Positions 1-6,900 of a stretch of DNA of 9,430 nucleotides are shown here, piece after piece. The DNA is from Candidatus Heimdallarchaeota archaeon. Its GTDB lineage: Archaea > Asgardarchaeota > Heimdallarchaeia > Hodarchaeales > LC-3. Position numbers and translations under genes: made by a program. Within the stretch, counting starts at the first letter, position 1; every line of letters starts with the position of its first letter. Below the pieces are notes generated by a model. It had not been told where the DNA came from, ran no database searches, and saw nothing but the letters and a program-made list of their open reading frames with translations. The DNA is taken from positions 1-9,430 of the forward strand of contig DAHXPE010000275.1 in NCBI GenBank assembly GCA_027364495.1, read 5' to 3'.

Positions 1-1011
1 GGCTACTTCTTTATCTCCTGGATAAATTACAAATAAATACGCAAACACAAATGTAATTGCAATCACAGAAAGACTAAATATCCATGATAAGACATTCATT
101 TGATCTCGTAAGATTGGTTGTTTAATATTTCCAAGAACATTATTTACAGGAGAATAAAAATATCGTAATAATTTCTTTGCTACGTTAGACCGATTATTCT
201 CAGCATTTTTCAAAGAAATTATATTAGATTGTCTCTGGATAAAATTTTTTCTACTCAATGCAAATAAAGAAACGAAAATAAAAATTGTGCAAATCAGAAG
301 AATTTCTGCAACTACATCGATAGGTAAAGTATTTCCAAGGGAATTTTTAATAATATTTACTCGGTAAATTATGCTCAAATCAGCAAAGCTACCAATATCA
401 GCAGAATTAGTTATTATGCCAATAATAAGTGAAAAAACGAAATATAATCCTCCGATGGCATATGCAAACGATCGTGAGAAAAAAAGGATTCCTCCTAACC
501 CTGTAAGCAATGCAAAAAATACAGCAATACTAATAGCAAGTATAAACAATGTATTAACATTAGGTAATGAATCTAAAGCATTATTCCTAGATAAATCATA
601 AAGAATTATAAGATAGCTAGGTAAAATTAATAAAAATAATAAACCTATGACCAAAACAACATTTTCTACGTAGTAGCTATAAATTGCTTTCTTTTGAGTC
701 AATAATAATTCTTTTCCATCTCGTTCCTTAAACGGCAATATTTTTGCTCCAAAACTTATAGCAAAGAGAGGCATATAATATTGGATAAATAAAGCTGAAC
801 CTAATAAAATCCATAGAAGATAAGATGGATTTTGCAAATTTATAGTGCCTATTAATACGTCTAATACGTCAATGTATGTTCTCAATCCTTCCTCACCAGG
901 ATAGATTCCTTGAAACATTATAACCATTGCACTTAAGATTATCAATGAAAGGAAAAACTCGAGACGATATCTAATTGAGTGAAGATAAAACCTTTTAAGT
1001 ACTTTAAACAT
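1..1011 (-). CDS. ABC-2 type exporter permease (partial, C-terminus beyond window)
   Basis: The minus frame is open without a stop from an ATG at 1011 to the left edge, giving 337 residues of an incomplete membrane protein. Hydrophobic segments lie near residues 17-34, 66-88, 116-137, 153-176, 183-201, 234-252 and 307-330, so six spans are followed by a polar stretch (about 255-300) and the start of a second membrane block. Around residues 95-107 a charged segment ending in KELLLTQ resembles the E-x-GT-x-ELLL cytoplasmic element of ABC-2 permeases. The start is supported by a strong Shine-Dalgarno GGAGGT (1018-1023 on the plus strand reads ACCTCC), 6 nt before the ATG. It begins 14 nt after the stop of the upstream ATPase, so the two should be co-transcribed and form one transporter. 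The substrate cannot be told; drug, lipid or peptide export are family possibilities. The family is confident, the specificity unknown. Confidence 0.85.
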   Translation of the reverse strand, partial: MFKVLKRFYLHSIRYRLEFFLSLIILSAMVIMFQGIYPGEEGLRTYIDVLDVLIGTINLQNPSYLLWILLGSALFIQYYMPLFAISFGAKILPFKERDGKELLLTQKKAIYSYYVENVVLVIGLLFLLILPSYLIILYDLSRNNALDSLPNVNTLFILAISIAVFFALLTGLGGILFFSRSFAYAIGGLYFVFSLIIGIITNSADIGSFADLSIIYRVNIIKNSLGNTLPIDVVAEILLICTIFIFVSLFALSRKNFIQRQSNIISLKNAENNRSNVAKKLLRYFYSPVNNVLGNIKQPILRDQMNVLSWIFSLSVIAITFVFAYLFVIYPGDKEVA

Positions 1012-1025
1012 TAAAATACCTCCGA

Positions 1026-1916
1026 TTACCTGTTTTTATAAAATTGCAAAAAGTATTCTTCTAAACTCGCTGGTGGAAACGATAAATCTAATGGTTCCAT
1101 AGGTAATAAGGCTTCAAGACATAAATGAATCGGTTTAGATGGAGGTATTATAATATCATAAGTTTTAGTTTGTTCTGATTTGTGATGAATTATTAAATCA
1201 ATAGATTCTAATATACCAATATTAGGTTTGTTTAGTTTCACCTTGAGTAATCTGGGAATACTATTATTCAAGCTATCAATATCCTCAATATTTACTAATT
1301 GACCATCTCTGACAATACCAACGCGATCGCATATCTTTTGCACTTCAGAAAGGTTATGACTTGAAAAAAATACGGTTTTCCCTCTTTTTTTTGCATCTAA
1401 TAATAAATCATAAACAACATTTTGTAAAAGAGGATCTAATCCTGATGTAGGTTCGTCTAAAATTAATACGTCTGGATCATGCATCAAAGCACTAATAATT
1501 CCAACTTTTTGTTTATTTCCTTTTGATAATTCACCAATTTTTTTATTAATTGGTAGTTGAAATAAATTTACAAGTTTGGAACGAAGAATGGATGGCCTGA
1601 TCCTCATAGATTCAATATAATCCAAAAAATCTTTCACATAGAAATATTCGGGTAGATATAATTCACCTGGTATATAACCAATATTGTCTCTCATTCTCGC
1701 ATTTTGTCTTGTTACCTTGTCACCATCGATCCAGATTTCACCTTCAGTAGGTAATAAAATAGAAAGAATACAACGAATAGTGGTTGTTTTTCCTGCTCCA
1801 TTTGGTCCAAGAAAACCAAATATTTCACCTTCTTTTATAGAAATGGAAAGATTTTCAATTCCTCGGGTTTTCCCATAATATTTTGTCAGATTGACAATTT
1901 TAATTTTATCCGTCAT
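1026..1916 (-). CDS. ABC transporter ATP-binding protein (BcrA/CcmA-like)
   Basis: This is the cytoplasmic ATPase that powers the adjacent permease. With the ATG at 1916 it has 296 residues, typical of ABC-2 exporter ATPases with a C-terminal extension. Visible motifs are Walker A GPNGAGKTT (residues 37-45), signature LSKGNKQ (130-136), Walker B LILDEP (151-156), D-loop SGLD (158-161) and the switch histidine in SSHN (H187). The usual Q-loop glutamine is replaced in GYIPGELYLPE (80-90), a variant I recall from other archaeal and Gram-positive exporters. The C-terminal 90 residues are an accessory domain ending in SLEEYFLQFY, also typical. The frame could be extended to a TTG at 1970, but those 18 extra residues come from a repeat-rich AT stretch and homology begins at MTDKIKIVNL, so the ATG is preferred. 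No clear Shine-Dalgarno is seen. It is the first gene of the operon, and the 29-bp element at 2012-2040 is the likely control region. Confidence 0.95.
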   Translation of the reverse strand: MTDKIKIVNLTKYYGKTRGIENLSISIKEGEIFGFLGPNGAGKTTTIRCILSILLPTEGEIWIDGDKVTRQNARMRDNIGYIPGELYLPEYFYVKDFLDYIESMRIRPSILRSKLVNLFQLPINKKIGELSKGNKQKVGIISALMHDPDVLILDEPTSGLDPLLQNVVYDLLLDAKKRGKTVFFSSHNLSEVQKICDRVGIVRDGQLVNIEDIDSLNNSIPRLLKVKLNKPNIGILESIDLIIHHKSEQTKTYDIIIPPSKPIHLCLEALLPMEPLDLSFPPASLEEYFLQFYKNR

Positions 1917-1946
1917 TTTAATTCTGTCCAAAAATATTAATTGCAA

Positions 1947-1985
1947 TATTTGTGCAATTTGCAACAGCAAAATTATTTGTGCAAT
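1947..1985. repeat. 12-bp direct repeat, possible operator of the ABC operon
   Basis: TATTTGTGCAAT occurs twice, at 1947-1958 and 1974-1985, spaced 27 nt start to start. Palindromic TTGCAA cores lie nearby at 1941-1946 and 1959-1964. The cluster sits between the likely promoter (about 2026-2033) and the ATPase start codon at 1916, where a bound repressor could block transcription. The core TTGTGCAA also occurs upstream of the RibD-C-like gene (4900-4907) but also inside the permease coding region (285-292), so the short core alone is not specific. The operator role is inference. Confidence 0.35.
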
Positions 1986-2011
1986 GTTATTTTTAAAGTT
2001 TTCTAATAATT

Positions 2012-2041
2012 CCGTTTCTAAAAATGTATATAATCATAGAA
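2012..2041 (-). promoter_or_regulatory. Shared upstream element, copy 1 (ABC operon)
   Basis: Positions 2012-2040 match 4941-4969 at 25 of 29 positions; both start CCGTTTCTAAAA on the plus strand and end CATAGA. The ends TTTCTA (2014-2019) and TAGAAA (2036-2041) form an imperfect palindrome around an AT core. Read on the minus strand the core contains TTATATAC (2033-2026), a plausible archaeal TATA box. That would put the transcription start near 2000, about 85 nt before the ATPase ATG. It may be a promoter, an operator, or both. Confidence 0.45.
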
Positions 2042-2126
2042 AGCAGTATTCTTTACACTCATATTGGAAACGTTGGCCACATCAGTTCCAGTATTTTCCT
2101 TTTTAGAATTATAGATATACAGTAAA

Positions 2127-2595
2127 TTAAATTTTTCTTATAACATCGTTTTTTTTTACTTTTCCTGGTTTTAATACTTTGGTATAAATTCCTCTTAAGC
2201 AAAGACCCATTTTTTCGGGTGCATTAATGAATTTTAATGTATTTTTTTCATATCATGCTGAAAATTTAGAAGGGCCTGTATGATATACTTCACTGATTTT
2301 AAAATAACCTCGCAATTAGAACCCAAACAATTTTTTTGTCCGATTGGTAAATTCTGCTTACTATAATCCAGATTCACAAAAAGTTGATCTCCTGCCACGC
2401 TCCAACTTTCTTTAGCACCTGCAATCAATTCGATTATTTTATTATTTATCAAAGAATTATTTGGGGTTTTTTGAGCCGAATGGTATTTTTCAATTTTTCT
2501 TTATTCCATCTGTCTCCCAGCAAGCCTTTTTCAATTGTTATTTTATCTTTGGCAAAGATCTTCCTTTCATTTACGAAGATCTTGCTATTATTAGA
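2127..2595 (-). pseudogene. MOSC-domain protein, decayed (two frameshifts and a nonsense codon)
   Basis: Three minus-strand frames together reconstruct one MOSC-domain protein, a sulfur-carrier fold related to the C-terminal domain of molybdenum cofactor sulfurase. The N-terminal part (about 2452-2595) reads DKITIEKGLLGDRW, like the family's E-x-GL-x-GD-x-W. The middle part (about 2300-2452) reads LIAGAKESWSVAGDQLFV and NLPIGQK. The C-terminal part (2127 to about 2305) reads VYHTGPSKFSA, a TGA stop at 2253-2255, then YEKNTLKFINAPEK and LRGIYTKVLKPG, ending at TAA 2127-2129. Frameshifts fall near 2450-2465 and 2297-2308, the latter in an A/T run. In the family HTG is followed by a near-invariant cysteine; here it is proline, so function was probably lost even without the frame breaks. 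No convincing start codon remains; a TGA at 2596-2598 bounds the frame. A 72-residue open frame inside (2234-2452) is only the middle fragment, not a gene. Identification rests on recalled family motifs. Confidence 0.8.
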
Positions 2596-2689
2596 TCAAC
2601 TGAACCAAAATTTTAAATAATTTTTTTAAAGAAGGAAAATTTATACTTTAATATTTCAATAGTTAAAGCTCCTTTATATTTTTTATCAT

Positions 2690-3514
2690 TTAATCAGATA
2701 TTGGTCCCTTTTTAATTCTCTCTAGTATTTCTGCTTCTGGATTTTTCTTTTCCATCATCTCCCACATTCCCTCTATCCACCAGGTTCCTCCAGCTTTTTC
2801 AAACTCCAAGATATTCTCTTTATTTACTTTAAAATCTTCTGGCAAATGTTCTTTAGGAATTATAATATCAAATGGCTTTTTGCCATATTTTTCAATTGAC
2901 ATTCGTTTAATTTCCCTGACATCCTCTACATTTAATGTCTCATTTTTTCGTTTTTTCTGTAATGTAGGTAGAATTCCGTCATATTTAAAAGCTCGATTCA
3001 TAGATTTATTATATCCTAAGGCACCGACGACCCAAATAGGAATTCTTGGCCTTTGTAGTGTTGGAGGAGGCAAAAGGAAATCATATTCGTCGATAATATA
3101 ATGCTTTCCTGTAAAACTGAATGGTTTTCCTTGCCAAAATTTATCTAAAAGTACAAGACCCTCATCTAATAATTCTGCTCTAATTTTACGATCTTGAATT
3201 TCGCCCATACTTAGCCATGCTTTATCTAACGCCCCTAGACCAACTGCAACAATAATTCTTCCACCTGATAGATTATCAAGTGTAGCAGACTCACTAGCTA
3301 ATTTCCAAGGATTTAGCCTAGGCAATGGAGATAATATTGTGCCCAATTTGATTTTTTTAGTTCTCAATGCACAAGCTGTAAGCGAGACCCATGCATCAAT
3401 TCCCCAAACAGGTTCCCATGTAAAAAAACCATCCCAACCAGCTTTCTCTGCAATTTCGGAGGCATAAGCAACGGCTTTTGCGTCTCCTAAAGGATAAACA
3501 AATCCAAATTTCAT
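2690..3514 (-). CDS. LLM-class (luciferase-like) flavin/F420-dependent oxidoreductase
   Basis: This is a soluble TIM-barrel oxidoreductase of the bacterial luciferase-like family, 274 residues and near full length. The first strand MKFGFVYP, then AEKAGWDGFFTWEPVW, the segment LGTILSPLPRLNPWKLASESATLDNLSGGRIIVAVGLG (about residues 57-94, the most diagnostic block) and PPPTLQRPRIPIWVVG (about 151-166) all match it. Members use FMN or, in many archaea and actinobacteria, reduced F420 for hydride transfer. The cofactor cannot be settled from the sequence; an archaeal host favours F420. The substrate is unknown. The ATG at 3514 directly precedes the first beta strand, so the start is firm. No Shine-Dalgarno is visible; the upstream 165 nt are very AT-rich and must contain the promoter. 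It stands alone, between two decayed genes. Confidence 0.88.
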   Translation of the reverse strand: MKFGFVYPLGDAKAVAYASEIAEKAGWDGFFTWEPVWGIDAWVSLTACALRTKKIKLGTILSPLPRLNPWKLASESATLDNLSGGRIIVAVGLGALDKAWLSMGEIQDRKIRAELLDEGLVLLDKFWQGKPFSFTGKHYIIDEYDFLLPPPTLQRPRIPIWVVGALGYNKSMNRAFKYDGILPTLQKKRKNETLNVEDVREIKRMSIEKYGKKPFDIIIPKEHLPEDFKVNKENILEFEKAGGTWWIEGMWEMMEKKNPEAEILERIKKGPISD

Positions 3515-3679
3515 GGTTTAATCAAATTTTATTTAATACTAACAGATATTATTAAAATTTGGATTAATTAAATATTTTTAGTATTAGCCTAGTCAAATTG
3601 AAAAACTATCTAATCAAAATTACTTAATCAGTTATAAAGCAAAAGAAAAAAAGTTGATTGAATGTTGAATAATGATTGA

Positions 3680-4078
3680 TATTTTTGTTTAAGACAAAAT
3701 GGTTCCATTCCTGCACCGGGTGATGCGGTTTATCGTGATAATCTTGTATATGCAGATCATACATTCATTCATCCAGAATAGAATTATTTAGGAGAATTTT
3801 ATGTACAAACAAGAAGATATGTTCACCATTGGGCTGGCTTAAGAGATATTGAAGCTTTTTCAATAGGATTATTAATTACACTTCTGAATAAAGCCTAAAA
3901 ATTAGTATTAAAATCTGAACACACGTATTTGGTCTATTATTAAGAAATTACACCATATTTACGCATCGTATTAACAGCTCGCTATCCAGATATCCCTGAA
4001 GAATATATTCGTAGCAATAATTTAAATGACCACGCACTCCACGAGAAGAGGAAAGGAGATAAAGGATCAATGTACTAA
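3680..4078 (+). pseudogene. Decayed protein-coding frame of unknown family (three in-frame stops)
   Basis: One plus-strand frame keeps a protein-like composition for about 400 nt but is interrupted at TAG 3779-3781, TAA 3896-3898 and TAA 3941-3943. The readable blocks are NGSIPAPGDAVYRDNLVYAD, then NYLGEFYVQTRRYVHHWAG and LRDIEAFSIGLLITLLNKA, then KLVLKSEHTYLVYY, then EITPYLRIVLTARYPDIPEE followed by a charged tail to TAA 4076-4078. GC content is visibly higher than in flanking DNA. A faint resemblance of the ARYPDIPEEY segment to HEPN-type proteins was noted, but the rest does not fit. I do not recognise the family. That the frame is kept through substitutions to stop, without indels, suggests fairly recent death. 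Up to 3679 nothing coding is seen, so the N-terminus is missing. Confidence 0.55.
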
Positions 4079-4129
4079 AATTCGAGAAACGGTACAATCA
4101 GGATTTTGAAAAGATAATTAAGTCAAATT

Positions 4130-4741
4130 TTATGGTCTTTTACGACTAACTTGAAAAATTATCATAATATTTCCTTCAGCAATTCGAGTGCCAGTTCGTT
4201 TGAGATAAATCTCAGGTTGATGATCAAATAAAGGTATTCCAGTACCTGAAAAAACTGGGGCAATGGTAAAACGAAGTTCATCAATCAAATCATGGTCTAA
4301 TAAATCTTGCCAAAGAGTTTTACTACCAATTATAGCTATATTTTTGGTAGATCTTTGTTTTAAGTTAGTTATAGTCTGGTAAACATCTTTACGTTTTATT
4401 ATCTTGGTATTATCTTGAGGTAAGAACTTTTCGGGTATTAAAGAATCCGAAATAACTATTTTTTCAACAGAGGCTATGGAGAGTGCGATTTCCCGTTCAA
4501 GAAATTCAGTTTTAGGGTCATTTGCTATTTTTGTCCAATTAACATTAAACTTATCAAGATAAGTCTTTTTACCTAATAATAAAACAAAAGAAGAACGTAA
4601 CAATTCAATATTGAAATAATGGAAACTCATATCATTTTCATAATCAGGATGGTGAAATTTCCATATTGCATCCACCTGCTCTTCTGGACCTGCATAATAA
4701 CCATCAAGGGACATAAGATTATGTACAATTACTTTGCTCAT
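4130..4741 (-). CDS. Dihydrofolate reductase family protein (RibD C-terminal domain-like)
   Basis: This 203-residue soluble protein has the DHFR-like Rossmann fold of the RibD C-terminal/YwjB-type family, whose members reduce pterin- or pyrimidine-type substrates with NAD(P)H. Diagnostic parts are the N-terminal strand and loop VHNLMSLDGYYAGP (residues 5-18), LLLGKKTYLDKF (about 54-65), the nucleotide-binding loop NIAIIGSKTLWQDLL (about 134-148) and DELRFTIAPVFSGTGIPLF (about 154-172). The length is normal for the stand-alone form, and no RibD deaminase domain precedes it. The ATG at 4741 begins right before the first strand. There is no Shine-Dalgarno; TATAAA-like bases lie only about 15-20 nt upstream, too close for a leaderless promoter. 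The shared element at 4941-4969 lies 200 nt upstream. Whether it works in riboflavin, folate or tetrahydromethanopterin metabolism, or in detoxification, cannot be told. Confidence 0.88.
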   Translation of the reverse strand: MSKVIVHNLMSLDGYYAGPEEQVDAIWKFHHPDYENDMSFHYFNIELLRSSFVLLLGKKTYLDKFNVNWTKIANDPKTEFLEREIALSIASVEKIVISDSLIPEKFLPQDNTKIIKRKDVYQTITNLKQRSTKNIAIIGSKTLWQDLLDHDLIDELRFTIAPVFSGTGIPLFDHQPEIYLKRTGTRIAEGNIMIIFQVSRKRP

Positions 4742-5086
4742 TGAGATTCACAACATTTATAACTAAGATTTTCAATTTAGAAAATAGTTTTTTAAGTAAT
4801 GACAGATAGTAAAAACTAAATAATTATGTTATCACTGATCTAAAAAGATGTTTTTAAAATTACAAACTAATTTAATCCTAAATTCATTATATTTTTTCAT
4901 TGTGCAACGTTTTTTAAATTAGTAGGAGAAGTAAAGTATACCGTTTCTAAAAGTGTATATTTACATAGATAATAATTCTACCTACAGTACTTTCCCTAAG
5001 GTAAACCAATCGTTTTCAATAGAATACAATAAAATTTCTAGAACTTATTATAACTTTATATTCAAAAACATGAAAATTTCATAAAG
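4742..5086. other. Intergenic region with shared element but no gene
   Basis: These 345 nt lie between the stop of the PPOX-type gene and the start of the RibD-C-like gene. They are AT-rich with stops in all frames. The supported content is the 29-bp element at 4941-4969 and a TTGTGCAA at 4900-4907 that repeats the core seen before the ABC operon. A 22-codon minus frame starting at ATG 4900 (MKKYNEFRIK...) follows the element, but it is too short to call a gene and could be a leader ORF or chance. Confidence 0.5.
4941..4970 (-). promoter_or_regulatory. Shared upstream element, copy 2 (RibD-C-like gene)
   Basis: This copy differs from 2012-2040 at only four of 29 positions (one A/G, and a three-base AAT/TTA change in the centre). 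It has the same orientation relative to the downstream minus-strand gene. On the minus strand the core reads AATATACAC followed by TTTTAGAAACGG, so a TATA-like box is kept. TTGCACAA follows at 4907-4900, as it follows copy 1, with a start-to-start spacing of 41 nt here against 35 nt there. The 5' leader to the ATG at 4741 would be long, near 190 nt. Confidence 0.45.
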
Positions 5087-5494
5087 TTATCTAGATCTTC
5101 CTTTGAAACCCAATAATTTTTCAGGAGTAATCTTATAAAGGACTCTTTGAGTATTAGGTCCCTCATATTTATTACTTCCAGTATATTTAAAAGCGACAAG
5201 ATTTATGTGTTCATTACCTTCTTTTTCTGATCTTGACAACACTTTTCCTTTCATAATTATAACACTAACTTTATTATTTGGATCCTCCATTGAAATAGCA
5301 ACGTTAGGGTTCCGCAATAAATTTTTATCTTTCTGGCTACCTACGAAAGTATTAATTAAAATGAAATTTTTATCATAATCGATCCATGTGGGAGCAAAGT
5401 GAGGTGAACCATCTTTTAGAACGGTAGCTACGTGAGCCATAGGTTTTAAATCAATAAACTTTTTTAATTTTTCTAAATCAGAATTATTTAACAT
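5087..5494 (-). CDS. PPOX-class split-barrel flavin/F420-dependent oxidoreductase
   Basis: This 135-residue protein belongs to the pyridoxamine-5'-phosphate-oxidase-like split beta-barrel family, close in pattern to the F420-dependent group typified by mycobacterial Rv1155. Diagnostic parts are MAHVATVLKDGSPHFAPTWI (residues 19-38), the strand FILINTF (44-50) followed by GSQKDKNLLRNPNVAISMED (52-71), whose lysine-rich turn contacts cofactor phosphate in relatives, and SVIIMKGKV (77-85). The C-terminal basic GRSR is typical of a short form. The ATG at 5494 is supported by GAGGT (5501-5505 on the opposite strand) six nt upstream. It lies 137 nt after the TFB stop and probably has its own promoter. 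With the LLM enzyme it hints at F420 use, though FMN cannot be excluded. The natural substrate is unknown. Confidence 0.88.
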   Translation of the reverse strand: MLNNSDLEKLKKFIDLKPMAHVATVLKDGSPHFAPTWIDYDKNFILINTFVGSQKDKNLLRNPNVAISMEDPNNKVSVIIMKGKVLSRSEKEGNEHINLVAFKYTGSNKYEGPNTQRVLYKITPEKLLGFKGRSR

Positions 5495-5631
5495 TTAAAA
5501 ACCTCAATAAAAAATAAATTTTTTTAACTGAGCTTTTTCCCTCATATTTGTTTTTAAAATTATCCAAAATTTGTAAGAAGTTCTGATTGGAACTGTAAAT
5601 GTCAACAGGCTGAAGTGATCAATTATATTTT

Positions 5632-6591
5632 TTAATTAATTGGGAATTTATCACCAAGTTTTTCGAACAGTTCTTTATACCTATGCCTAATAGTAACCTC
5701 CGTAACATGGCCTGCTTGAGCTACTAAACGCTGATTTCTTTTTTCATTATTCAAAATACCAGCTAAATAAAGAGCAGCTGATGCCAGTCCACTCGGGTCC
5801 TTTCCAATTGATAATTTTTTTTCCATTGCTTCATTAATTATTTGTATGGCTAATCGTTGGGCAACGGTAGACATTGCAAGCTCTGTTCCTAATCTTATTA
5901 AAAGATCAGTTGGTCGAGTAGCGGGGATTTTATAATGCATTCTGTTAATAAGCAATCTATAACATTGGCCAAGACGTTTTTTGGATATTTGAGTAGCATC
6001 TGATACTTCATCTAATGTTCGTGGAACCCTTCTAACACGAGCTGAAGCATAAACTGAAGCTGCAATCATGGAATCTATTGGATATCCTTTAATCATACCT
6101 GCTTGAAAAGATTTCTTATAGAGTTGTCCAGCTGTTTCTTTTACTATTTTAGGAACTTCTAATTGAGAGCAGATGCGATCTAATTCGCGATTTGCTTTAT
6201 TAAGGTTTCTATCCTTCGATTCTTGTTCCTTAATTCTCATTTGCCATCTTCTCATACGATAAAAGTGCGATTGCATCTCAGATGAAATTGGTTGCCCCAA
6301 AGCATCTTTGTTTTGTATGCTAATATAAGTACTGAGGTCATTTATAAGAGAATAAGATGGAACTTCTGCTCGAGCACGTTTTTGGAATTCATCCTGGTTA
6401 TAAGCTCTCCATTCTGAGCCAACATCTATCATCCTATCTTCAATAACCAAACCGCATTGACTGCAAATCTTTTCACCTCTGTTTTCATCAGTAATGATAT
6501 TATTTGATCCACAATTTGTGCATTCACATTGATCTTCTATTTCATCCTGTATGCCAGAGATTTTTAATAAAGCATTTGAAATATTTTTCAC
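5632..6591 (-). CDS. tfb: Transcription initiation factor B (TFB, archaeal TFIIB)
   Basis: TFB joins TBP at the promoter, recruits RNA polymerase and helps open DNA. The 319 residues follow family order: a zinc ribbon with Cys24-x2-Cys27 and Cys43-x2-Cys46; the B-reader and linker with VGSEWRAYNQDEFQKRARAE (57-76); first cyclin fold about 128-208 with KGYPIDSMIAASVYASARV; second about 222-312 with GKDPSGLASAALYLAG; and the BRE-contacting helix TEVTIRHRYKEL (297-308). The linker segment usually written HDKGLST reads NDLST here (84-88), so two residues are missing. The start is a GTG at 6591: an in-frame TGA lies three codons upstream and the next methionine is M54, beyond the zinc ribbon. AAAGGA abuts the GTG directly, and a TATA-like box at 6612-6618 is about 24 nt away, so the mRNA may be leaderless. 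Whether it is the housekeeping TFB or a paralogue cannot be seen; the linker change slightly favours a paralogue. Confidence 0.96.
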   Translation of the reverse strand: MKNISNALLKISGIQDEIEDQCECTNCGSNNIITDENRGEKICSQCGLVIEDRMIDVGSEWRAYNQDEFQKRARAEVPSYSLINDLSTYISIQNKDALGQPISSEMQSHFYRMRRWQMRIKEQESKDRNLNKANRELDRICSQLEVPKIVKETAGQLYKKSFQAGMIKGYPIDSMIAASVYASARVRRVPRTLDEVSDATQISKKRLGQCYRLLINRMHYKIPATRPTDLLIRLGTELAMSTVAQRLAIQIINEAMEKKLSIGKDPSGLASAALYLAGILNNEKRNQRLVAQAGHVTEVTIRHRYKELFEKLGDKFPIN

Positions 6592-6611
6592 TCCTTTTCA
6601 TTAAGGAAAAG

Positions 6612-6618
6612 AATATAT
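6612..6618 (-). promoter_or_regulatory. Candidate TATA box for TFB
   Basis: On the minus strand ATATATT is preceded by purine-rich GAAAAG, which could serve as a BRE. Its centre is about 24 nt before the GTG at 6591, the distance expected if transcription starts at or next to the start codon. In DNA this AT-rich such a match is weak evidence by itself. Confidence 0.35.
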
Positions 6619-6642
6619 CTTTTCATTAAATAAAGTGTTCTT

Positions 6643-6736
6643 TTAGCTATTTTGGCGTTTTGGAAAAACTGCCTTAATTAATCAATAATACAGCTAAAAT
6701 GAGAAAGGGATTCTGATTCTTATTCAAAATAGCTAA
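6643..6736. repeat. 12-bp perfect inverted repeat upstream of TFB
   Basis: TTAGCTATTTTG at 6643-6654 is the exact reverse complement of CAAAATAGCTAA at 6725-6736, with 70 nt between the arms. A partial related sequence, CAGCTAAAATGAG, lies between them near 6691-6703. The left arm is about 50 nt upstream of the TFB start. The spacing is too wide for a terminator hairpin; paired operator sites or chance are both possible. Confidence 0.3.
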
Positions 6737-6900
6737 TTAATGAGAAAATATCCAATGTAAATCATATAATAAAAGATTTAAAATTTTTTAGTTAATCATA
6801 TATTTATTTATTAATTTACACTAAATATTGGTGAAAAAACTTTAACGTTAATAAAGATAATGTTACATCAATTAAAATGCGTTAAAATTTCTTTAAATAA

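Noticed and set aside
285..292. TTGTGCAA inside the permease gene as a regulatory site
   Set aside because: It lies in coding sequence far from any promoter, and shows that the 8-mer occurs by chance.
1916..1970. N-terminal extension of the ABC ATPase from a TTG start
   Set aside because: The 18 residues derive from the TTGCAA-rich repeat region and precede the point where family similarity begins; the ATG at 1916 is better.
2044..2112. Hydrophobic plus-strand stretch (AVFFTLILETLATSVPVF)
   Set aside because: Too short, lacks a start and context, and the opposite strand is equally open; probably chance.
2234..2452. 72-residue minus-strand open frame as an independent small gene
   Set aside because: It is the middle fragment of the MOSC pseudogene; family sequence continues on both sides in other frames.
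2555..2583. Two AAGATCTT copies 21 bp apart
   Set aside because: Short palindromic 8-mers lying in the MOSC remnant's coding sequence; no sign of a mobile element or site.
6842..6851. TTAACGTTAA palindrome
   Set aside because: A 10-bp palindrome in AT-rich DNA without repeats or a nearby start is expected by chance.
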